NCBI GenBank assembly: GCA_035654655.1
Contig: DASRWI010000006.1
Span: 1-20,123 of the forward strand
Length of the DNA stretch: 20,123 bases
Direction of reading: 5' to 3'
Source of the DNA: DASRWI01 sp035654655
Lineage (GTDB): Bacteria; Bacteroidota; Ignavibacteria; Ignavibacteriales; Ignavibacteriaceae
In this document: piece after piece, positions 1-7,798 of the stretch
Layout of the letters: each line of letters starts with the position of its first letter
Position numbering within the stretch: position 1 is the first letter of the stretch
Notes under the pieces: model-generated
The model's input: the letters and a program-made list of their open reading frames with translations, nothing else
What the model was told of the DNA's origin: nothing
Databases searched by the model: none
Made by a program: the position numbers and the translations under genes

Positions 1-75
1 GGTGTAATCTATGCAGCTATTGAAACTAAAGAAGGCTATAGTATTATACATCTTGAAGTAAGAATTGACGAATAA
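1..75 (+). CDS. C-terminal end of an unidentified protein (partial)
   Basis: The first 24 codons of the window are open in frame 1 and end at TAA (73-75). The visible peptide begins GVIYAAIETKEGY and ends in an acidic tail. This is too little to assign a family. The stop is 17 bases before the cysS start on the same strand, so the two may be co-transcribed. The upstream part of the gene lies outside the window. Confidence 0.55.
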   Translation, partial: GVIYAAIETKEGYSIIHLEVRIDE

Positions 76-92
76 AAAAATTGAGAAATTAA

Positions 93-1499
93 ATGCTGAC
101 AATTTACAACACGTTAAATAAAAGAAAAGAAGAATTTAAGCCAATTAAAGAAGGTGAAATTAAAATGTACGTATGCGGTCCTACTGTGTATGATTATTTT
201 CATATAGGGAATGCACGTACTTTTATTATGTCCGATATAATAAGGAAATATCTTGAGTACAAAGGATACAAAGTTACTTACTTAATGAACCTAACTGATA
301 TTGATGATAAAATAATTAAGAAGTCGATTGAAGAAAAAAAAGATGCAAGAGTTGTTGCTGAAAATTATATCAACGCATTTTTTGAGGATATTGAAAAGTT
401 AAAAGTTAAAAAAGCTGATGATTATCCAAAGGCTACTGCACACATTGATGACATAGTTGCGATGATAAAAAAGCTTGTAGATAAAGGTGCTGCTTACAAT
501 GTTGATGGTAATGTATTTTATGATGTATCAAAGTTTAATGAGTATGGAAAACTTAGCGGCAAAAAAATTGATGAGCTTGAATCAGGTGCAAGAATTGAAA
601 TAAATGAAGCAAAGAAAAATCCATTAGACTTTTCTTTGTGGAAAAAAGCAAAAGAAGGTGAACCTTTCTGGGATAGTCCGTGGGGGAAGGGTAGACCTGG
701 CTGGCATATTGAATGCTCAGCTATGAGCTGTAAACACTTGGGAGAGACTTTTGATATTCACGCAGGTGGTAATGATTTAATTTTCCCTCATCACGAAAAT
801 GAAATTGCGCAAAGTGAAGCAGCAACAGGAAAGCATTTTGTAAATTATTGGATTCATTTCGGATTTTTGAATATTGATAATCAAAAGATGTCAAAATCAT
901 TAGGTAATTTTTTTACTGCAAGAGATGTACTGAAAACTTATCCTGCCGAAGTATTAAGATTTTTCTTTGCTCAGACTTATTACAGAGGACCATTAAACTA
1001 TAGTATAGACTTACTAAACTCTGCTCAAAAAGGGTTAGAAAAAATTCAAAATCTATATGAAAGATTAGTCCAGGAAAGTAAGAATGCTTCTCTTACTGAT
1101 GCTGAAACCGATTTTGATTTTAAACCGTTCTATGCGGAGTTTGAAAGAGCTATGGATGATGATTTTAATACTGCCCAAGGGATTGCATTATTGTTTGATT
1201 TCTCAAGAGAAGCAAATAAGTATTTATCCGATTCATCTAAGCTTAATAAAAAATTTGTTGAAGGCGCATTACAGTTTTTAAATAAAGTCGCGGTAAATGT
1301 TTTTAGCATTATAAACACTGAAGGCAAGCAGATGGGAAATTCAATCGAAGATGAATTAATTAATCTTTTAATTAGCATCAGACTTGATGCAAAGAAAAAT
1401 AAAAACTTTGCTTTGTCAGATAAAATAAGAGATGATTTAAAAGAACTAGGAATTATTTTACAGGATAGTAAAGAAGGAACTACTTACAAAAGAGCTTAG
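93..1499 (+). CDS. cysS: Cysteinyl-tRNA synthetase
   Basis: This cytoplasmic class I aminoacyl-tRNA synthetase charges tRNA-Cys with cysteine at the cost of ATP. The 468-residue product is full length for the family (E. coli 461). It has the N-terminal CGPTVYD block (C28-D34), the HIGH signature as HIGN (37-40) and the KMSKS loop (265-269). The expected zinc ligands are present: C28, C208, H233 and E237, the last two within HHENE. The DALR-type anticodon-binding region follows from about residue 350. The ATG at 93 is preferred because the conserved N-terminus starts at once. No clear Shine-Dalgarno precedes it. The stop codon directly abuts the ATG of the next gene, which suggests one transcript with coupled translation. 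Confidence 0.97.
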   Translation: MLTIYNTLNKRKEEFKPIKEGEIKMYVCGPTVYDYFHIGNARTFIMSDIIRKYLEYKGYKVTYLMNLTDIDDKIIKKSIEEKKDARVVAENYINAFFEDIEKLKVKKADDYPKATAHIDDIVAMIKKLVDKGAAYNVDGNVFYDVSKFNEYGKLSGKKIDELESGARIEINEAKKNPLDFSLWKKAKEGEPFWDSPWGKGRPGWHIECSAMSCKHLGETFDIHAGGNDLIFPHHENEIAQSEAATGKHFVNYWIHFGFLNIDNQKMSKSLGNFFTARDVLKTYPAEVLRFFFAQTYYRGPLNYSIDLLNSAQKGLEKIQNLYERLVQESKNASLTDAETDFDFKPFYAEFERAMDDDFNTAQGIALLFDFSREANKYLSDSSKLNKKFVEGALQFLNKVAVNVFSIINTEGKQMGNSIEDELINLLISIRLDAKKNKNFALSDKIRDDLKELGIILQDSKEGTTYKRA

Positions 1500-2180
1500 A
1501 TGAAAAAAGTTTATGGCAATGTTCTGCTCGATGATGTTAATTATGAAATCCGGTTTAGTCATTTAGCTAAAAGAGGTTCAATAAGAGTAAGAGAAGAGGG
1601 AATAATTGTAACCATTCCAAAGTACTCTGCAATAAAAACTGCAAAAGAATTTATCTTTGAACATAAAGATTGGATTCTGAAATATTTAAAAAAAGCTGAG
1701 GATGTAAAGAAAAGGGAACCCGAACTATTCGGTAATAAAGTTGAAGTCATAATTAACAAACATAAAGTAACAGAAAAGTATTTGAACTTTACTTTCAAAG
1801 ATTATAAATTAACTGTCGATTGCCCTGAAGATACATCTCTTAATAATAATGAATTATTCGAAACATGGCTAAAGGTATATGCAAAAAGAGTTTTACCTAA
1901 AAGAATTGCAGCCTTAGCTGAAATAAATAATTTAAAGTTTAACAGAGTTGTAATAAAAGAACACAAAAGTAAATGGGGAAGCTGTTCATCAAAAAAGAAC
2001 ATAAATCTAAATTATAAATTATGCAAGTTGGACAAGATTCTAATAGATTACATAATTATCCATGAATTATCGCATTTAGTTGAATTAAATCATTCCCCAA
2101 AATTCTGGAAAGTAGTAGAAAAAATGATGCCTAATTATAAACTGCACGAAAATGCAATCCGCAAAATTAAATTAATATAA
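1500..2180 (+). CDS. YgjP/SprT-like (DUF45) zinc metallopeptidase
   Basis: This is a predicted cytosolic zinc-dependent peptidase of the YgjP-like/DUF45 family. Its physiological substrates are generally unknown. The 226-residue protein has an N-terminal beta-rich half, then the family's KWGSCSS block (about 159-165), then HELSHLVELNH (188-198), which supplies the HExxH...H zinc site with catalytic E189. HSPKFW follows, as is typical of the family. There is no signal peptide or membrane segment. Its ATG begins on the base after the cysS TAG, so translation is probably coupled to cysS. A functional link to cysteinyl-tRNA synthesis is not implied. No convincing terminator was found after the stop, only a run of seven Ts near 2200 with a 4-bp stem. 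Confidence 0.9.
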   Translation: MKKVYGNVLLDDVNYEIRFSHLAKRGSIRVREEGIIVTIPKYSAIKTAKEFIFEHKDWILKYLKKAEDVKKREPELFGNKVEVIINKHKVTEKYLNFTFKDYKLTVDCPEDTSLNNNELFETWLKVYAKRVLPKRIAALAEINNLKFNRVVIKEHKSKWGSCSSKKNINLNYKLCKLDKILIDYIIIHELSHLVELNHSPKFWKVVEKMMPNYKLHENAIRKIKLI

Positions 2181-2275
2181 TTCAACTAACCTTCACAAGT
2201 TTTTTTGTCTTTAGTCACTAATCCTTAACCTAATATTTTTAATTTGTCAGTTACAATTTGAACCGATAATAAATG

Positions 2276-2281
2276 AAAGGA
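2276..2281 (+). promoter_or_regulatory. Ribosome binding site AAAGGA deciding the DUF892 start
   Basis: AAAGGA lies 1 base before an in-frame ATG at 2283 but 7 bases before the in-frame ATG at 2289. The second spacing is normal, so 2289 is the better start. Clear Shine-Dalgarno sites are uncommon in this window, which suggests a well-translated gene. Confidence 0.6.
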
Positions 2282-2288
2282 CATGTTT

Positions 2289-2795
2289 ATGCCAATGAAA
2301 AATTTCCAGGATTTGTTTATAGATGAAATAAAAGATTTATATCACGCCGAAAAGCAGGTTTTAAGAGCAATGCCAAAAATGATTAAAAGTGCAAGCTCTG
2401 AAGAACTTAAAACTGCTTTTGAGGAACATTTAAAACAGACGGAAACTCAAATCGATAGATTAGAGAAAGTGTTTAAAGAATTGGATATGACTCCAAAGGG
2501 AAAGAAATGCCTTGGAATGGAAGGTATTTTAGGAGAAGGTAAAGAAATGATGGAAGAAGATGCAGAGGATGCTGTTCTTGATGCCGCTTTAATTTCTGCA
2601 GCTCAAAAAGTTGAGCACTATGAAATAGCTTCATATGGTACTGTAAGGTCCTATGCTCAACAGCTTGGATTTACTAAGATAGCTGACCTACTTCAGGAAA
2701 CTTTGGATGAGGAATCTGAAACAAATGAAAAGCTAAATATGTTAGCTGAAAAGCATATTAACATTGAAGCTTTACAAAGTGGTGAGGAAGAATAA
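2289..2795 (+). CDS. DUF892 / YciE-YciF-type ferritin-like protein
   Basis: This is a member of the DUF892 family (E. coli YciE/YciF), ferritin-like four-helix proteins often induced by stress. Their biochemical role is poorly defined, and diiron binding is assumed from the fold. From the ATG at 2289 the product is 168 residues. Helix 1 carries DEIKDLYHAEKQ (12-23), helix 2 FEEHLKQTETQIDRLE (44-59), helix 3 KVEHYEIASYGT (107-118) and helix 4 LLQETLDEESETNEKL (134-149). The regularly placed E and H residues (E21, E46, H47, E109, H110, E112, E137, E141) match the metal-site pattern. A longer form could start at 2283, but its Shine-Dalgarno spacing would be 1 base. The gene stands alone, about 100 bases after the metallopeptidase gene, with its own terminator. 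Confidence 0.92.
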   Translation: MPMKNFQDLFIDEIKDLYHAEKQVLRAMPKMIKSASSEELKTAFEEHLKQTETQIDRLEKVFKELDMTPKGKKCLGMEGILGEGKEMMEEDAEDAVLDAALISAAQKVEHYEIASYGTVRSYAQQLGFTKIADLLQETLDEESETNEKLNMLAEKHINIEALQSGEEE

Positions 2796-2824
2796 ATAAA
2801 ATAAGTTTTCATTGTTGACCCACG

Positions 2825-2860
2825 AAGAGAGGCTGTAGAAATGCAGTCTCTTTTTGTTTT
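2825..2860 (+). terminator. Rho-independent terminator after the DUF892 gene
   Basis: AAGAGAGGCTG (2825-2835) pairs with CAGTCTCTTTTT (2844-2855) through about 11 pairs including G-T wobbles. The loop is 8 bases, and the run TTTTTGTTTT follows directly. It sits 30 bases after the DUF892 stop. Confidence 0.85.
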
Positions 2861-2930
2861 AAAGAAAAATTGTAAAGTATAGTAATTGCGAGTCAACCCA
2901 AAAGGCGCTTGCCTTTATTAAAAAAAAGAA

Positions 2931-2982
2931 TGACAAAGTGCGAAGGGTCTTCGAGTGTCCCGAATGAAGTGAGGGATGTACC
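2931..2982 (+). repeat. Dispersed repeat module A, copy 1
   Basis: This stretch begins TGACAAAGTGCGAAGG, contains GTCTTCGAGTGT and ends GATGTACC. The same blocks occur at 14645-14690 (TGACA, GCGAAGG, GTCTTCGAGTGT, CCCGAA, ATGTACC), with a shorter middle. It is richer in G+C than the surrounding AT-rich DNA. A small hairpin with stem AAAGGC/GCCTTT and a GCTT loop (2901-2916) lies just before it. Another, GACCAC/GTGGTC (2983-2997), lies just after it. No transposase is near, so this looks like a non-autonomous intergenic repeat. Confidence 0.75.
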
Positions 2983-3022
2983 GACCACACGGTGGTCCCT
3001 GTGGGAGAAGCCCGAAGCAAAA

Positions 3023-3105
3023 CATTCTAATCTTCATTATGTCAGAGATCCCTACGGTCGTCCTAAATACACCGCTCAAGGCGGAGGACTTCCCTCTGGA
3101 TGACA
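3023..3105 (+). repeat. Dispersed repeat module B, copy 1
   Basis: This matches 14567-14649 over the same total length of 83 bases. A 25-base perfect core starts TATGTCAGAGATCCC (3038). Further identical blocks are CACCGCTCAAGGCGGA and CCCTCTGGATGACA. The core is bounded by TGTCA and TGACA, and CCGC/GCGG forms an internal hairpin in both copies. Here module A lies before module B, whereas in the other copy B comes first and shares its TGACA end with A. Confidence 0.85.
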
Positions 3106-3158
3106 GTTGGGTATGTCATTAGTATCGAAGCATCGCAATCTCATTTAACAAAGGGGGG

Positions 3159-3282
3159 TGTCATTGCGATGAGTGAGTCTTCGAACGAAGAAGCAATCCC
3201 TGCAGCTTTTTATTTTTTAGATTAAGAAAACACAAAAACAAAGATTGCTTCGTCATTCGCGGACTCATTCCTCGCAATGACA
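3159..3282. repeat. 40-bp imperfect inverted repeat (foldback element) at the mfd 3' end
   Basis: The left arm (3159-3198, starting TGTCATTGCGA) and right arm (3243-3282, ending TCGCAATGACA) are reverse complements at 34 of 40 positions. They are separated by an AT-rich 44-base spacer. RNA from either strand would fold into a long hairpin. The right arm ends 1 base before the mfd stop codon, so it would form the 3' end of the mfd transcript and could act in termination or mRNA stability. From memory, GTCATTGCGAG...GAAGCAATC repeats are scattered through intergenic DNA of many bacteria. That is recollection, not a search result. Confidence 0.85.
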
Positions 3283-3283
3283 G

Positions 3284-6200
3284 TCAACTTGCCACAACTT
3301 CATTCTTAAACAGTTCTGAGACTTCGCGGCAGAACTTGATTAAGAATTGTAATAAGCTTTCTGAGGTTGTAAAATTATTTGTAATTACAAGCTTCATTGT
3401 ATCTTTAGTTTGGTCAAATTTAACTTTGTCCTTATATGAATCCATTATAAAGCGCATCAATTCTATAAATCTATATTGGTAATAATCTTCCTTTGCACCT
3501 TTAGGAAGAATAATAAAAATATTTTTTCTCTGGATAATTATTCTTTCGAACAATGCATGTCCGGCAAATAATTTTAGATTTGCCAATGCAATTAACCTTT
3601 GAGTAATAATTGGTAAGTCGCCAAACCTGTCTATCATTTCATCTTTAATTTCATCAATCTCTTTTAAAGTTGAAGCTGAATAAAGTGCAGTATAGAAATT
3701 CAACCTGTCCATTTGGTCAGGCATATAAGTATCAGTAATACCGATATCGAAGAAAGTATCTATTACAGTATCGGTTAAATCTTTTGGTTTTGGTAAATCT
3801 TTAAATACATTTTTAAATTCACTGTACTTCAATTCTTCAACAGTTTCATTTATCATCTTCATATAAAGGTCAAACCCGACATCATTGATGAAGCCTGATT
3901 GCTCGTGACCTAATAAATTGCCTGCACCTCTAATTTCAAGGTCGCGCATTGATAAATTAAATCCCGAACCTATTTCAGTAAACTCTTCAATTGCTTGCAA
4001 TCTTCTCAACGCTTTTTTATTTATCCCTTCCATAGTCGGGACAATTAAATAAGCATATGCTTGTCGATTTGACCTTCCAACTCTACCTCTCAATTGATGA
4101 AGCTCTGCAAGTCCAAATCTATCAGCTCTGTTAATAATAATTGTATTAACATTAGGTATATCAATACCTGATTCAATAATTTTTGTTGCAAGAAGAATAT
4201 CATATTTCTTATTCATAAAATCGTGAATGACTTCTTCAAGCTTTGAAGGCTTCATTTGACCGTGTGCAATTCCAATTTTTACTTCAGGAATATATCTCCT
4301 TAGATATCCTGCAAGCTTATCAATGGAATGAACTCTATCGTGAACAACATAAACCTGTCCATTACGATTTATTTCATTCAATACCCATTGGCGAATTTTG
4401 TTCATATTGAATATTGCAACCTGAGTATACACCGGCTGTCTGTTAGGTGGAGGTGTTGCAATTAAAGATAAATCTCTTGCACCAAGTAATGACAAATTTA
4501 ATGTTCTTGGAATTGGTGTTGCAGTTAAAGTTAAAGTATCAACATTAACTTTCATTGCGCGTAATTTTTCTTTTGCTGTAACTCCAAAGCGATGCTCTTC
4601 ATCTATAATAAGCAGGCCTAAATCTTTAAACTTTACATCTTTAGAAATTAATCTATGAGTACCAACAACAACATCTACCTGTCCTTCAGAAAGATTTTTA
4701 ATAATTTCAGTTTGCTCTTTCTTAGTTTGGAATCTTGAAAGTACAGCGATTCTTACAGGAAATTGTGAAAGTCTATCTTTAAAAGTATTATAATGCTGCT
4801 CGGCTAAAATTGTGGTAGGCACAAGAACAGCAGCTTGCTTTCCATCCTGAACTGCTTTGAATGCAGAGCGGACTGCAATTTCAGTCTTACCAAAACCAAC
4901 ATCACCGCATACAAGTCTATCCATCGGATGAACTGCTTCCATATCTTCTTTAACTTCGGATGTAACTTTTTCCTGGTCAGGTGTATCCTCATAAAAAAAA
5001 GATGCTTCAAGTTCTTTTTGCCAAATAGTATCAGGAGAAAATTGGTATCCTTTTGCAGCTTTACGCTTTGCATAAAGTTCAATAAGTTCTTTTGCAGCTT
5101 CCTTAATTTTCTTTTTGGTTTTGTGCTTGGTATTTACCCATTCATTTGAACCAAGAGTAGATAAGGTCGGAGTAAGACTATCATTTGAAGAATATTTTTT
5201 TACAAGATGAAGATAATTTAAATTAACATATACAATACCACCTTCAGCATATTGAAGCTTCATCGACTCCTGGGTAGTCTCTCCAAAGTTTATATTTTCA
5301 AGACCCAAATATTTTGCAATGCCATAATTTTCGTGAACAACGTAGTCGCCTTTTTTAATGGAGGCAAAAGTTTTAGCTTTAGATTTTTTTACTTTACTTG
5401 CAGCAATTTTTGTTCTAAAAGGTTTATTGAAAATCTGATAATCTGTTAAAACTAAAAGCTTATCGTTTCTATTAATAAATCCTTTTTTAATAGTAAGAGC
5501 TTCAATTTTTATTTTACCCGATTCAAAAAGTTCAGCTAATTCTTTTTTAAATTCACTTAATAAATCTTTTAATCTATAAGATTGAACTTCATTTTCTGCA
5601 GTAATTATAATTTTATAATTATTTTCTGCATATTGATTTAAAATTGTATTAAGTACCTCATAATTGGAATTAATAATGGGGGCTTCAATAAATCCTAAAT
5701 CTAATCTTTCATTGGTTCCGAGTTCGTCTTCAATAATCCAATTTGCATTCGGATGAAGTTCATACGTTCCGCTAACAACTTTAGGTTCAAACTCTTCATC
5801 TTTTTCTTCTTCAGGAATAATATCAGGAATGTCAATATCTTCAGATGTGCTTTCGGCAATTTTATCTTCATCAAGCTGAACATCGGTTGTTGGTTCATCA
5901 CCGGTAAAAATAATTTTTTCATCTGAAAGTTTATTCAATTCAAATAATGAAGCAAGTACCAAAGGTTTATTTAAATAATCAAAAATTGAAGAAGAATTTG
6001 CAGAAGAACTGACACCATCATTATTTAATGATGCAGCTAAAGTTATTTGTTCAATTATTTTAGTTGACCTTTGACTTTCGGGGTCAAATAATCTTATTGA
6101 TTCTAAAAAGTCACCATCAAACTCTAAACGAACCGGATTCTTTTCACTGTAAGACCAAAAGTCAACAATAGAACCTCTTAAAGAATAATAACCAGGAGTT

Positions 6201-6667
6201 TCAACAAATTTATCTTTGGTATAATTTAAAAAGTTTAAGTATTCAATAAGTTCATTATAGTTTATTCCAGTTTCAGAATTAATCAGAGTTGTTGATTGTT
6301 CAATTTTATTTTTTGCAGGGAGATTATATTTTAAAATATCATAAACAGCTGAGAGAATAAATTTTTCTCTTTTACTTATATCAGTTAGTTTTTCCTGAAG
6401 AGATTCATGTGAATAATCATCAATAGCTATTGAATGATTTGTTAATTCTAACGTATCAAGTTCAACATTAAATTCAGAGACTGATTTTACATCAGGAAAC
6501 AGAACAACTATTTGGTTATTATCTTTAAATAATTCATTTATTAATAATGTTCTTGAAGAACCTGGAAGAGAAGTAATATAAAGAGGTTCACCTGAAGGGC
6601 TTCCTGCTTTTTTCTTTATTTTTTCAACATCAACTAAATTAGAGAAGGATTCTAAAACTTTTAACAT
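3284..6667 (-). CDS. mfd: Transcription-repair coupling factor Mfd
   Basis: Mfd is a DNA translocase that removes RNA polymerase stalled at DNA lesions and recruits UvrA for nucleotide excision repair. The 1127-residue protein is near the usual length (E. coli 1148). The UvrB-like N-terminal module spans about 1-250 and includes RGSIVDFW and RLFDPESQRS (about 164-203). The RNA-polymerase-interacting domain (about 435-500) has KKGDYVVHENYGIAKYLG. The helicase core has Walker A GFGKTE (about 590-596), DEEH (689-692) and TATPIPRTL (about 713-722). The translocation motif region with RDLEIRGAGNLLGHEQSG lies near 905, and the C-terminal TRCF domain is at about 985-1085. An acidic stretch near 265-297 lies in the linker before the RID. 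The ATG has no clear Shine-Dalgarno and is 14 bases after the upstream PAP2 gene, so the two are probably co-transcribed. Confidence 0.97.
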   Translation of the reverse strand: MLKVLESFSNLVDVEKIKKKAGSPSGEPLYITSLPGSSRTLLINELFKDNNQIVVLFPDVKSVSEFNVELDTLELTNHSIAIDDYSHESLQEKLTDISKREKFILSAVYDILKYNLPAKNKIEQSTTLINSETGINYNELIEYLNFLNYTKDKFVETPGYYSLRGSIVDFWSYSEKNPVRLEFDGDFLESIRLFDPESQRSTKIIEQITLAASLNNDGVSSSANSSSIFDYLNKPLVLASLFELNKLSDEKIIFTGDEPTTDVQLDEDKIAESTSEDIDIPDIIPEEEKDEEFEPKVVSGTYELHPNANWIIEDELGTNERLDLGFIEAPIINSNYEVLNTILNQYAENNYKIIITAENEVQSYRLKDLLSEFKKELAELFESGKIKIEALTIKKGFINRNDKLLVLTDYQIFNKPFRTKIAASKVKKSKAKTFASIKKGDYVVHENYGIAKYLGLENINFGETTQESMKLQYAEGGIVYVNLNYLHLVKKYSSNDSLTPTLSTLGSNEWVNTKHKTKKKIKEAAKELIELYAKRKAAKGYQFSPDTIWQKELEASFFYEDTPDQEKVTSEVKEDMEAVHPMDRLVCGDVGFGKTEIAVRSAFKAVQDGKQAAVLVPTTILAEQHYNTFKDRLSQFPVRIAVLSRFQTKKEQTEIIKNLSEGQVDVVVGTHRLISKDVKFKDLGLLIIDEEHRFGVTAKEKLRAMKVNVDTLTLTATPIPRTLNLSLLGARDLSLIATPPPNRQPVYTQVAIFNMNKIRQWVLNEINRNGQVYVVHDRVHSIDKLAGYLRRYIPEVKIGIAHGQMKPSKLEEVIHDFMNKKYDILLATKIIESGIDIPNVNTIIINRADRFGLAELHQLRGRVGRSNRQAYAYLIVPTMEGINKKALRRLQAIEEFTEIGSGFNLSMRDLEIRGAGNLLGHEQSGFINDVGFDLYMKMINETVEELKYSEFKNVFKDLPKPKDLTDTVIDTFFDIGITDTYMPDQMDRLNFYTALYSASTLKEIDEIKDEMIDRFGDLPIITQRLIALANLKLFAGHALFERIIIQRKNIFIILPKGAKEDYYQYRFIELMRFIMDSYKDKVKFDQTKDTMKLVITNNFTTSESLLQFLIKFCREVSELFKNEVVAS

Positions 6668-6681
6668 CTAAAACTTATTTA

Positions 6682-7440
6682 TTATAGAATTACTTTTAAC
6701 GAAAAATTCATTCCTGTAGTTCCAAGCTGAACATTTTTATTAGTATAGTGGTTATCTACAAAATCGCTAATAAAATAGCTTAATAATCCACCTGCAACTA
6801 CATCGGAAAGCCAATGGCGGTCATTATAAATCCTTGCAGTACCCATTAAAGCTCCAAATGCATACCAGGTAACCTTCCAGGCTATTGTTTTCGAATAATC
6901 AGCCATAACCTTGCCTACAGAAAAGCCCATAGCTGTATGCCCGGATGGGAATGAAGTATTATCAAAATCAAATTGAACAGGATTAAATTGGTCATGTCCT
7001 AAATTATTAAATGGTCTGCTTCTTCCCGAAAGTACTTTTATAACATAGTTGGAAAGCTCTGAAAAAGCATATGCTTCAATAAGTCGTAAACCTAAATTTC
7101 TTGTTGTATTATCATCAGCAACTAAACCATAAATATATACACCTGCAATGGCAACAGTTGCACCTTCAATAGCATATTTATCAACACTGAAGATAGCATC
7201 TCCAACGTTTCCTTTATTCCTTTGGAATAGGTCTCTTATTGGTTCATCAAGGAAATAAGCTCCTATAATTGTAGCTGTACTAAGAGATAGAGTTAAAACA
7301 TCTTTATTATCGAAATGAAATGGAGCAGTATATACATCGCCGCCTACTTTTAGAAAATTCTTGAAATCATGATTATCCTGACTGAAAGAATTGAAAGGGA
7401 TTAGAATTACGAATAAATATATATAAATGAACCTTGCCAA
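6682..7440 (-). CDS. Secreted or membrane-associated PAP2-family phosphatase
   Basis: This belongs to the PAP2 (type 2 phosphatidic acid phosphatase) superfamily, which dephosphorylates lipid phosphates such as phosphatidate or undecaprenyl diphosphate outside the cytoplasmic membrane. The 252-residue protein starts with a signal peptide-like segment (MARFIYIYLFVILIPFNSFS, 1-20). All three catalytic motifs are present: K135-x6-R142-P143, P165-SGH168, and R203-x5-H209-x3-D213. The usual Ser before the last Arg is Ala. Hydrophobic stretches around 92-108, 194-203 and 214-225 suggest membrane association. The substrate cannot be read from sequence. It is the first gene of a likely two-gene transcript with mfd. 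No functional tie to repair is known to me. Confidence 0.9.
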   Translation of the reverse strand: MARFIYIYLFVILIPFNSFSQDNHDFKNFLKVGGDVYTAPFHFDNKDVLTLSLSTATIIGAYFLDEPIRDLFQRNKGNVGDAIFSVDKYAIEGATVAIAGVYIYGLVADDNTTRNLGLRLIEAYAFSELSNYVIKVLSGRSRPFNNLGHDQFNPVQFDFDNTSFPSGHTAMGFSVGKVMADYSKTIAWKVTWYAFGALMGTARIYNDRHWLSDVVAGGLLSYFISDFVDNHYTNKNVQLGTTGMNFSLKVIL

Positions 7441-7669
7441 GTATTTCCTTAAAATTGATGTCCAAAAATAGAAATATAAAATTAAAACAAGAAGTTCTTA
7501 AAATTTATGTTTACTATTGAACATTGATTCAGTGTAATATTAATCAACACTTTTTAATTTTATCTTAAAATTATTGATTTTTAATAATTTTAAATTTAGT
7601 TTTGAATGTCAGACAATTGGATCCAAATCTGTTTGTTCATATTCATTCTTAAACAATATAAGGAGGAGT

Positions 7670-7714
7670 GTGGAACAAGAAAAAGCAAAATTCATAAATA
7701 TTGAGAGTAATTAA
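7670..7714 (+). CDS. Possible 14-residue small ORF with strong ribosome binding site
   Basis: AGGAGG (7661-7666), the strongest Shine-Dalgarno match I found in this window, lies 3 bases before a GTG that opens MEQEKAKFINIESN and ends at TAA (7712-7714). The spacing is shorter than ideal and there is only one example, so chance is possible. A hairpin GCGGTA/TACCGC (7715-7738) begins on the base after the stop, and a strong terminator follows at 7768-7798. Together they look like a short transcription unit: a small peptide, a leader peptide or a small RNA. I recognise no family. Confidence 0.25.
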   Translation: MEQEKAKFINIESN

Positions 7715-7767
7715 GCGGTAAGTAGCAATGCCTACCGCAGAGCAAGTTAAAATTTATAAAAAAACTT

Positions 7768-7798
7768 AACCGGAAGATAAATGTCTTCCGGTTTTTTT
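7768..7798 (+). terminator. Strong rho-independent terminator upstream of the dCMP-deaminase-family gene
   Basis: AACCGGAAGA (7768-7777) and TCTTCCGGTT (7784-7793) form a perfect 10-bp stem with loop TAAATG, and seven Ts follow (7792-7798). No recognised plus-strand gene precedes it within the intergenic region. It must therefore end either a short unannotated transcript or a leader of the gene starting at 7859. In the second case it could act as an attenuator. Confidence 0.85.

Noticed and set aside
2185..2207. Possible terminator after the metallopeptidase gene
   Set aside because: There is a seven-T run, but the stem before it is only about 4 bp (AACT/AGTT), too weak to call.
2909..3103. 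64-codon plus-strand ORF
   Set aside because: It lies entirely in the dispersed repeat modules, has no family resemblance, and its core repeats at 14.6 kb with an indel that would break the frame.
2861..3283. CRISPR array
   Set aside because: Repeats are present but are not regularly spaced short direct repeats, and no cas genes are in the window.
4835..5149. 104-codon ORF antisense to mfd
   Set aside because: It is the reverse complement of conserved helicase coding sequence, is rich in F, N and C, and has no ribosome binding site. It is a shadow of mfd.
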